From NCBI RefSeq assembly GCF_040372045.1, contig NZ_BAABWH010000005.1: a stretch of DNA of 64,000 nucleotides; one strand, 5' to 3'. The notes beneath the pieces were generated by a model that was given only the letters and a program-made list of their open reading frames with translations, searched no databases and was not told where the DNA came from. This document shows, piece after piece, positions 1-7,372 of this stretch (positions are counted from its first letter, which is position 1; each line of letters starts with the position of its first letter). A program made the translations under genes and the position numbers. The DNA comes from Thalassolituus sp006212115. Lineage in GTDB: Bacteria > Pseudomonadota > Gammaproteobacteria > Pseudomonadales > Oceanobacteraceae.

Positions 1-3000
1 TATCGATGATATCCACACCATCATCCAACAGACCGTTTGTATCACTGTCCGCCAGTCCGGCTTCAATAAGGTCAATAACACCGTCATTGTCAGCATCAAG
101 ATCCAGAGAATTAATCAGACCGTCGCCATCGACGTCTGCTTTCACATCATGGGATACGATTGATCGCGCTACGGCAATTTCTGCAGTGTCTGTCTCCCTA
201 CCATCAACAAGCGCATTCAGAGCGTCTATAAACTCTTCTTTGGTATCCCGATCATCACGTACGCCATCAAGATTTTCATCGACTACTGCCTCAAGTGGCA
301 GGCCGATCAATATCGCGGCCGAACCGATGAAAGTATCTTCCCCGAATGGAGACACATCAAAGAAGTCCATAATGCCATCGCGATCGCTGTCACCATTCAG
401 ACCACACGCGGAGCTATCCTCTGATACTGAGCCCATCAGCGAGCCATATTCGAGATTGTCGCGAATACCATCGTTATCAGCGTCAACGTCACTGCGATCA
501 GTCACTCCGTCGCCATCGGTATCAGTCACACCCTCAAGAAGATTTGGCAGACCATCGCAATCGTCGTCCTGCCCTTCCATAATGGTCGCCACCAAAGCCT
601 CAAGCTCTTCAACCGTATCCACATCTTCGGTACCCGCCTGATTACCAACGGCATAGTTAAGAATCGGCAGAATACGGTCGAGTGTTTCCCGATCGACGAT
701 ATCAATACCTGCATTCAGGTAATCATCAAGATCCGGAGGCTGACGGGAACCACCTACCTGCTGTGCAATATTGGTAAACGCATTATCTTCAGCGCTGACC
801 ACAACCTCAGACAACACACTCAGTGATTCAGCATTAGTATCTGCATCTGTGTAGGTCGCTAGCAAAGTGATCTGACGATTCAGTTCACTCGCTTGTATGG
901 TGTAACTGTCGGTCTGTGAGACTGACTCACTCCCTACCAACCAGGAATAGGCCACAGGCGTTTCAATACCGTTTGCATCGAAAACGCTGGCCGTAAGCGA
1001 CTGTCCAACGGCTGCCTCACCGACAACCGAAAGCTGCCCCGGCGAATTCACAATCACAGTCAGCACCTGTTCAACCGAATTACCAAAGTGATCTTCGGCA
1101 ATCAGGATGATCTGGTAACTGCCATAATCCGCGGAGCCCGGAGCCGCGAGCAAGGATGCAGCGGTACGATCCACAGCCACTATCGCCGCTTTCTCGCCCG
1201 GCATAACCGGAGGCGAAGAACGATAAGCCAACTGTAACCAAGCCGGTAGCGTTGTTCCCTCTTTCACAGAGAACTCGACGTCATCACCCGCATTATCTGA
1301 AGCAGACAAAATGAGCTCTGCGGTGGTGTTAATGTTCACGCGCAGTTCACTCGAGGAGGTAAATACCGGCACCGAATTAACACTGTTTACCATGGCCAGA
1401 ATTTCTTCGGCAGTGTCCAGGTCGTCGTATCCCAGCGAGAGGATAACAGCTTGGTATTTGGTGTTGTTTTCAGCAATTGCACCATCAACACCCGCTACTG
1501 CGTTCAGTTCTGTCGCGGTGATAGTATTAACAGAACCCGCGGCACGAGCCACTTCCTCAATCTCGGCATCGAGAACCGCGATAACCAATAACTGCTCTAC
1601 TGTATTCCCGAAATCGTCGGAGACCTCTACCGTCAGAGTGTTGCGCCCAACATGATCATCAGCCGGCGTACCGGTGACGGCCCCATCGACAGAGAGTGTT
1701 AACCAGGCAGGAGAAGTCGCCCCATCTTTGACCGAATAGCGGAGAGGGTCGTCCGTCGCATCTGTCGCTACGATCAAGGTTTCGAAACGCTGCCCTTCTA
1801 CTGTCGAGAAAGAAACCTCTGAGCTAACGGTGGGCACCGAATTGACGCTGTTAATCAACGCCTGTATTTCCGCTACGCTGTCGAGATCGTCGTATGAGCG
1901 AGCCGCAATTACCGCCTGATATTTGCTGTCGTTATCCGCTATCGCATTCACAATACCTGCGATCGCGTTCAGTTCTGTAGCTGTAATGCTATTGCTGCTA
2001 CCTGCCGCCGAGGCCACAGTATTTATTTCGGCATCACGCACCTCCACAGTCAGTGTCTGTTCAACAAGATTGCCAAAACCATCTGTAACAATAACTTCCA
2101 GGACAACACTACCAACATCAGAATCGGTAGGTAGACCACCGAGGGTGTCGTCGCTTAATGCCATCCATGCAGGTAAACCGGAAGAAATATTAAACGTAAG
2201 AGAATCATTCGTTCCATCCGTTGCGGATAACACGAAAGCAAATGGCTGCCCCTCAATCGCTACCGCATAGTCAGATGATGTAAATTCAGGGACCGAATTG
2301 ACACTGCTGACCATCGCCTGTATTTCTGCAGCGGTATCCAAGTCATTAAATGTCAGGCGTGCAATCACGCTCTGATATTTGGCATCGTTCGCAGCCAGAG
2401 CGCCTGTCACACCAGAGACCGCATTCAACTGGTTAGCGGAAATTGTGTTGGAGCTATTTCCAGCGGCTGATGCAATGACGACTACCTCAGGCGGAAGCGT
2501 GATAAGTTGGTACTCGAGAGACTCGATAAAGAAGAAAATATCGCTGCTAGTTTCGTCAACAACATCACCGACAATCCTCAGTTCGTCAATATTATTGAAG
2601 CCTGATAAATTAACGGTCGTTGCGCCGACATTCTCTGTCCAAAGTGATGCGACCGTATTTGAGACAACCTGCTCACCATTCGAAAATCCAATAACTCGAA
2701 CTCCGGGAACCGGCATTTGAAACAGGTCGGTCATAGTGACACTCGACACATTCAACCGATCCCATAGATTAGCCGGTGTAATTGAAACCGTCCTTGCAGG
2801 GCGGGTTGGATCATACCCCACCTGAATGGCCGCAGGGCCTGTCACGCCCTTCATACTGGCCTCAGCAGGCACACTGATTTTTAAATCATTAATGACCGTA
2901 CTCGTCCCAAGGTCTTCGTGATGTACCCAGGTCGAGGTAGAAAAATCTTCAGTGGCTGCCAACGCCGACAACGAAAACGTCATCATCGCCAGCAGCGCAC

Positions 3001-3031
3001 TGTTCAACACAGAACGCGGAATTCTAAACAT
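1..3031 (-). CDS. Giant secreted repeat protein, 3'-truncated by window edge
   Basis: I translated this frame by hand: it is open from an ATG at 3031 to base 1 (1010 residues) with no stop, so the C-terminus lies outside the window. The N-terminus MFRIPRSVLNSALLAMMTFS followed by LSALA reads as a signal peptide. A unit of about 153 residues (about 460 bp) then occurs three times. Each has a helical part (consensus ITAxELNAVxG, KYQxVI, YDDLDTAxEI, SVNSVP) and a cadherin/He_PIG-like beta domain (LPAW, VxDxFGN). Residues from about 820 on are thrombospondin type-3 calcium repeats (DTDGDGVTDRSDVDADNDG), which usually mark secreted or surface proteins. The start has AGGT seven bases upstream. It lies 31 bp downstream of the collar-domain gene, so the two are probably co-transcribed. 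Adhesin or surface-structure protein is an inference. Confidence 0.85.
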   Translation of the reverse strand, partial: MFRIPRSVLNSALLAMMTFSLSALAATEDFSTSTWVHHEDLGTSTVINDLKISVPAEASMKGVTGPAAIQVGYDPTRPARTVSITPANLWDRLNVSSVTMTDLFQMPVPGVRVIGFSNGEQVVSNTVASLWTENVGATTVNLSGFNNIDELRIVGDVVDETSSDIFFFIESLEYQLITLPPEVVVIASAAGNSSNTISANQLNAVSGVTGALAANDAKYQSVIARLTFNDLDTAAEIQAMVSSVNSVPEFTSSDYAVAIEGQPFAFVLSATDGTNDSLTFNISSGLPAWMALSDDTLGGLPTDSDVGSVVLEVIVTDGFGNLVEQTLTVEVRDAEINTVASAAGSSNSITATELNAIAGIVNAIADNDSKYQAVIAARSYDDLDSVAEIQALINSVNSVPTVSSEVSFSTVEGQRFETLIVATDATDDPLRYSVKDGATSPAWLTLSVDGAVTGTPADDHVGRNTLTVEVSDDFGNTVEQLLVIAVLDAEIEEVARAAGSVNTITATELNAVAGVDGAIAENNTKYQAVILSLGYDDLDTAEEILAMVNSVNSVPVFTSSSELRVNINTTAELILSASDNAGDDVEFSVKEGTTLPAWLQLAYRSSPPVMPGEKAAIVAVDRTAASLLAAPGSADYGSYQIILIAEDHFGNSVEQVLTVIVNSPGQLSVVGEAAVGQSLTASVFDANGIETPVAYSWLVGSESVSQTDSYTIQASELNRQITLLATYTDADTNAESLSVLSEVVVSAEDNAFTNIAQQVGGSRQPPDLDDYLNAGIDIVDRETLDRILPILNYAVGNQAGTEDVDTVEELEALVATIMEGQDDDCDGLPNLLEGVTDTDGDGVTDRSDVDADNDGIRDNLEYGSLMGSVSEDSSACGLNGDSDRDGIMDFFDVSPFGEDTFIGSAAILIGLPLEAVVDENLDGVRDDRDTKEEFIDALNALVDGRETDTAEIAVARSIVSHDVKADVDGDGLINSLDLDADNDGVIDLIEAGLADSDTNGLLDDGVDIID

Positions 3032-3062
3032 GGTAACTACCTGTATAGCGATGAATCAGAGA

Positions 3063-3719
3063 TCAAGAGCGTGAAGGGAAAACACCCTGTAGCGCGATAC
3101 AGGCTTTTAAAGCCAACGTTGGCTGGCGGATATCGACGTACGTCGTACCGGTCAACTGAGTAGAACCTGTTACCGACACAGAGGAAGAATGCAATGTGAC
3201 GGTATCATCGGGTGCTGTCGATTGTGGCCCGTAGATGGCTGCACGCTGGCCGTTCGCCAGCATATTGCCCGATGGCGAGGCTACGTTATTTTCGAGAGTG
3301 GCTGTACTTCCATTCGCCTTGAGCGTTGCAATCACACCATTGCCCAGAGAGTGCGCATGCGCAGGCACCTCATTCGTCGACTCCTGACCTACTTGCTGAC
3401 CCTGCCTGTAGTTACTCAGACCAGGTCCCTGCCCCGCATTGACCGCGACACGACCACGCAGGTCGGGCAAGCCGAAGGTTGTTCTACCGTCACCACCGTA
3501 CATGGTTCCTAATAGAGAAAAGAGAGCAGAGTTCTGTGAAATAGCCATTAACTGGCCGTCAGCACTGGCCCAGCCTCTTGGGCAAAAGTTACCAGCAAAC
3601 CACATAACCTCACCGAGGAATGGCTCTGCCGCCGCGTGCGCCTTAGATACCGTTACTCCGCTTACCAGAGCGGTAGCAAGCAGAGAACTACATACGAATT
3701 TTGAGAATTGCTTTTTCAT
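3063..3719 (-). CDS. Exported phage-tail-collar-domain (MdpB-like) protein
   Basis: About 218 residues. A signal peptide (MKKQFSKFVCSSLLATALVS ending near AHA) precedes a tail-collar domain with the typical pattern GEVMWFAG, CPRGWASADG, LLGTMYGGDGRTTFGLPDLR and GRVAVNAGQGPG, as in microcystin-dependent protein (MdpB) relatives. Such domains form trimeric tips in phage fibres; in stand-alone bacterial proteins the role is mostly unknown. I chose the ATG at 3719 because AGGTGT lies just upstream; an upstream in-frame start would add seven polar residues and spoil the signal peptide. It is the first gene of a two-gene unit with the giant repeat protein, suggesting an extracellular pair. There are no other phage genes nearby, so this is not a prophage remnant. 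Confidence 0.8.
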   Translation of the reverse strand: MKKQFSKFVCSSLLATALVSGVTVSKAHAAAEPFLGEVMWFAGNFCPRGWASADGQLMAISQNSALFSLLGTMYGGDGRTTFGLPDLRGRVAVNAGQGPGLSNYRQGQQVGQESTNEVPAHAHSLGNGVIATLKANGSTATLENNVASPSGNMLANGQRAAIYGPQSTAPDDTVTLHSSSVSVTGSTQLTGTTYVDIRQPTLALKACIALQGVFPSRS

Positions 3720-4031
3720 AGGACACCTTCGGTCATTCACGCCGCGTCAACAGCCTTGTTAGTTTTTCGCGACGCGCCTCAGCGTGTCCCGTTATCAATT
3801 CCGACTGTACTAAGGCGACAGCTGAGTTCAGCAATTACGATTAGAGAACAGTCATTCTGTATATTTTACATACAAAACGTTACATTGAGTAGACAATAAT
3901 TGGTCAAATAACAACCTGTCCCGATTTGAGACAGCCGCAAAGCATCAGGTGAAGTAGACGCGCAAACAGAGTGTCGAAAAGCGGTCGTGCAAAAGGAAGC
4001 GGTTGGGAGGCGATAAAAAAAGGGGGGGAGA
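3720..4031. other. Intergenic region between collar gene and DUF1329 gene
   Basis: About 310 bp with no credible gene on either strand. It should hold the promoter of the collar gene on the minus strand. AT-rich stretches occur around 3840-3900, but I could not assign -35/-10 boxes with confidence. The DUF1329 terminator lies at its left-to-right end (4032-4056). Confidence 0.5.
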
Positions 4032-4056
4032 AATCCCCACCAGAACGGTGGGGATT
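4032..4056 (-). terminator. Intrinsic terminator of the lipase-DUF1302-DUF1329 operon
   Basis: Perfect 10-bp stem (AATCCCCACC / GGTGGGGATT) with a 5-nt loop, 11 bp past the DUF1329 stop codon. On the minus strand it is followed by a C-run and then seven T (4014-4021), a usable U-tract set slightly away from the stem. Confidence 0.75.
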
Positions 4057-4066
4057 GATCATGCGA

Positions 4067-5428
4067 TTAGCGCACACCGCCTCGGCGCAGTGCCGCTGGA
4101 GTGTAATCAGAGTAGGTACGTTCAAACTCGTACTGATAACCCGACTCTTCTTCGTTATCCAAGCCAAGGGCCAGATAGCGGCCTGAGTTCAGGTCGTACA
4201 GAGTTTCAATCGCGTACCATGGAACCTTACGATCGAAGTAGAACATGTTGTGCGACTCAGCCACACGCCACAGTTCTCCACGGCCGTCGTAGTGATCAAT
4301 CTCGGTCGCCTGCCAGGTGTCCTCATCGATATAGAACACACGCTTAGCGTATACGTGACGCTGACCATCTTTCAGGGTGGCTGTTACTTTCCACACACGG
4401 TGCAGTTCATAACGAGTCAGGTCCTGATTGATATGACCGGCTTTTACGATGTCATCGTATTTCAGACTGGAATCTTTCAGCTGATATGAATTGTACGGGA
4501 TATACATTTCGAACTGGCCATTCAGCTCCCACTCATAGCGGTCTGGCGAGCCGTTAAACATATCAAAGTTATCGGCGGTACGAAGACCATCAGACGCAGT
4601 ACCTGGACCGTCATAGGCTACCTGAGGCGCACGACGTACGCGACGCTGACCCGCATTGTAGACCCACGCCTTACGAGGTTCTTTTACCTGGTCCAACGTT
4701 TCGTGAACCAGCAGAACGTTACCCGCCAGACGAGCTGGAGACAGTACATCCTGTTTAAAGTAGAAAAGAACGTTGTCGTCTTTATCTGCCTGGAAATCGA
4801 CCAGATTATTACGGAAAGTGAACTCGTCTTTAAAGCGAACCACGGTGTAATCACCGTTCACTTGAGGAGTCACCTGACCAATAATACGGCTGACCGAGCC
4901 ACCACGGTAACGTGTAATGTGGTTCCAGATCACTTCAACACCCGTCTGAGGGAATGGGAAAGGCACGCCAAAAGTGAAGTTGGCAATACCGTTACCGTCG
5001 TTCAACAGTGAGGTGTTTACAGCGTTCTTCTTGGTTTCGTCATAAACGGCCTGCGGGTAAGCAGCAGAACGTACCGTCTTGTAGACCGGCATTTTGTAAG
5101 TATCAGGATACTTTTCAAACATAGCTTTCTGACCATCAGTCAGATTCGCCGCATAGTCTTTGTAATTTGCTGCAGTAATCACAAACTCAGGTTTTTCACC
5201 TGCAAATGGATTACCCAGACGACCGTTTTTACTCACGCTCGCGGCGTCAGTGGCCAGACCGCCAGTCCACGCAGGAATATTGCCCTGCGCTTCTTTAATT
5301 GCACCTACTGGAGTCAGTTCTGTACCCAGTTTGGCCGCCTGATCAGCACTCACACCTGCGTGTGCAGAGCCCATCAGGATGGAGAGGGCCGCAGCCGCTC
5401 CCCAGGTTTTAAATTGTTTCTTCAACAT
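4067..5428 (-). CDS. DUF1329 domain protein (envelope, LolB/LolA-like fold family)
   Basis: 453 residues, with signal peptide MLKKQFKTWGAAAALSILMG ending near AHA. The body matches my memory of the DUF1329 family: NPFAGEKPEF, YPDTYKMPVY, HITRYRGGSV and, near the end, WYAIETLYDLNSGRYLALG. DUF1329 proteins are typically about 450 residues, sit next to DUF1302 outer-membrane proteins and are annotated as outer-membrane lipoprotein-sorting-like proteins of unproven function. This is the last gene of a three-gene minus-strand operon (lipase, DUF1302, DUF1329), 32 bp after the DUF1302 gene and followed by a strong terminator. A role in handling or trafficking a hydrophobic substrate across the envelope is inferred from the neighbours. 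Confidence 0.85.
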   Translation of the reverse strand: MLKKQFKTWGAAAALSILMGSAHAGVSADQAAKLGTELTPVGAIKEAQGNIPAWTGGLATDAASVSKNGRLGNPFAGEKPEFVITAANYKDYAANLTDGQKAMFEKYPDTYKMPVYKTVRSAAYPQAVYDETKKNAVNTSLLNDGNGIANFTFGVPFPFPQTGVEVIWNHITRYRGGSVSRIIGQVTPQVNGDYTVVRFKDEFTFRNNLVDFQADKDDNVLFYFKQDVLSPARLAGNVLLVHETLDQVKEPRKAWVYNAGQRRVRRAPQVAYDGPGTASDGLRTADNFDMFNGSPDRYEWELNGQFEMYIPYNSYQLKDSSLKYDDIVKAGHINQDLTRYELHRVWKVTATLKDGQRHVYAKRVFYIDEDTWQATEIDHYDGRGELWRVAESHNMFYFDRKVPWYAIETLYDLNSGRYLALGLDNEEESGYQYEFERTYSDYTPAALRRGGVR

Positions 5429-5460
5429 ATTCGGAACCTCTGTGTAACTTGTTCAACTGC

Positions 5461-7353
5461 TCAGAATGAATATTTAGCAGAAAGACTGATATTGTCGCGG
5501 TCTTTCAACTGGTTATATTTGCCACCCGAGAAGTTAGTGTAGGACACGTCAACGGATGTCTGGTTCAGATACAGGAATGACACACCCAGACCAACGGTCA
5601 GACGATCATCGATGAACTGTGAACCCGGCTCTGGGCCGTAACCTTTGTCATAAGCAATCGACATATTCGGCGTCATATTCACACCAGCAAATGCGTTGTT
5701 ATACGTCAGACCAGAGCGCAGACGAATACCACCGGACAGCTTGGTCGTGTAACCATCGTCGGTACAGTAGTCGGTATTTACGTTCGCAGAAGTGCCACCA
5801 TCGATACAGTAGTTAGTATCACCACCCGCGGCGAAAACACCGTCGTTGTTACCGATACCGTAAGCACCTGAACGACCGTAGCGAGCGTCGTCGGTATTAG
5901 GCAGGTCTGGAATATACGTCGCACCAATTTCACCAACCAGTGCCAGACGGTCTGCACCTAACACGCGATCGAAGAACATGATGTACGTCGACTGGGCCTG
6001 CCAGATATCGAACTCGTCATAACCTTCGCCAATTTCACCGTACAGGTTCTCTGCGCCACCGGCTTCCTCAGCACGCTGCTGATACAGACGACTCCATGGC
6101 ACACCGTTACCAGCCAGAATCAGCTCAAAGGCATTCCACTGAATCGGCATATCTGGTTTGTAGCTGATCTCACCAGAAATAGACGCACCGCTCGCGGTAC
6201 TGCGAGCAAACGAGATACCGGCAATCTGAATGTCTTCTGGGTATGCGATCTGATACAGCGGACGATACGTGTTGTAAGACGCGTCGTCATTCACTTCCAG
6301 GTTTGGTGTACCAGTAAGAACGCCCAAGCGATCCTGATTGGTAATCACGCCGTTAATATATGGAAGGCGACTGTGGATATTCATGTAGTAGAAGCCGAAC
6401 TCAGTATCACCGAGCGCTTCTGAGTACCAACGCAGGGCCACACCATACTGGCCAGAATCACTTGGTTCTTCGTCCTCGATTCGTTCAGTCACAGGGGCGA
6501 CTCGACCCGTCAGTGGAATACCACTGTCAATCTCAAGCTCGCGCAAGGCAAGAATTGCACGTTCCTCGGCATCACCACCCAGGATTACCGGACCACAGCC
6601 GTCGGCTACGAAGTCAACAGTAGAGAAGAAGGTGCCGCACGGATCGCTGCGAGTGTGATCCCATTCAAGCTGATAGAAGGCTTCAAGAGTGATCTCACCG
6701 GTCAAACCGATAGACGTATACAGCATGTTGACAGGCAGGAGGCCCTCTTTCAGTTCGGCACCAGGCTTACGGAACGCAGACGCGTCCACCGGGTTTACAC
6801 TGTTAATACCACCCTGAATAAAGGTGCTCTCACCCCAACTCAGTACCTGACGACCCAGACGGACACTTACAGGAACATAGTTGATGTCGTAGTCAGCCCA
6901 AACAAAAGCATCCAACAGCTCTGCACCGAAGCCTGCTGCGTCTTTCGTTTCATCATTCAACGGTTTGAATTCCGTATCCTGATCCATAATCGCGTGATCG
7001 TAGTACGCACGTGCACGGAAGAAAGCACCGTAATTGCGGTAACTCATTTCCAGGTCGCCACTCCACTTAAAGACGTTGGTATAGATGTCGCCTTGGCCGT
7101 AGTTTAGTGTGCCGTCATCGTAGTTATAGGATGAACCGTATGTATTCTCGTTAATCACGCTACCATTGGAAGTCATGATCTGACCACGATCACGCTCTTC
7201 TAAGCGCCAGCCAATACCATAGGACAGAGTGTTGGCAAGTTGAATATTCAACTCACCGACGTTGTACTCAATTGCATTAACTGAGGTTACAGCTCCTGCC
7301 ATGGCCAGTGCCAGCGGAGTCTTTTTAAACATTGAAATCATTGCTTTTTTCAT
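5461..7353 (-). CDS. DUF1302 family outer-membrane beta-barrel-like protein
   Basis: 630 residues. It starts MKKAMISMFKKTPLALAMAG with a signal peptide ending near VNA. The body has the DUF1302 pattern: YGIGWRLEERDR, GDLEMSYRNYGAFFRARAYY, VSVRLGRQVLSWGESTF, GGINSVNPVD, and a C-terminal strand ending in aromatic F (LSAKYSF), typical of outer-membrane barrels. The start at 7353 is preferred because GGAG lies nine bases upstream and inside the longer reading from a TTG at 7371. The gap to the upstream lipase gene is 19 bp. DUF1302/DUF1329 pairs are common in pseudomonads near genes for esters, sterols or other hydrophobic compounds; transport of lipase products is inference. Confidence 0.85.
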   Translation of the reverse strand: MKKAMISMFKKTPLALAMAGAVTSVNAIEYNVGELNIQLANTLSYGIGWRLEERDRGQIMTSNGSVINENTYGSSYNYDDGTLNYGQGDIYTNVFKWSGDLEMSYRNYGAFFRARAYYDHAIMDQDTEFKPLNDETKDAAGFGAELLDAFVWADYDINYVPVSVRLGRQVLSWGESTFIQGGINSVNPVDASAFRKPGAELKEGLLPVNMLYTSIGLTGEITLEAFYQLEWDHTRSDPCGTFFSTVDFVADGCGPVILGGDAEERAILALRELEIDSGIPLTGRVAPVTERIEDEEPSDSGQYGVALRWYSEALGDTEFGFYYMNIHSRLPYINGVITNQDRLGVLTGTPNLEVNDDASYNTYRPLYQIAYPEDIQIAGISFARSTASGASISGEISYKPDMPIQWNAFELILAGNGVPWSRLYQQRAEEAGGAENLYGEIGEGYDEFDIWQAQSTYIMFFDRVLGADRLALVGEIGATYIPDLPNTDDARYGRSGAYGIGNNDGVFAAGGDTNYCIDGGTSANVNTDYCTDDGYTTKLSGGIRLRSGLTYNNAFAGVNMTPNMSIAYDKGYGPEPGSQFIDDRLTVGLGVSFLYLNQTSVDVSYTNFSGGKYNQLKDRDNISLSAKYSF

Positions 7354-7372
7354 GATTTTTATTCTCCGCAAC

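Noticed and set aside
6..641. Plus-strand Ser/Arg-rich open frame, with others up to 2720
   Set aside because: These are complements of the calcium-repeat and Ig-like repeat protein that is open through the left edge on the minus strand.
3063..3719. Prophage remnant suggested by the tail-collar domain
   Set aside because: The protein has a signal peptide and there are no phage structural, integrase or lysis genes around it.
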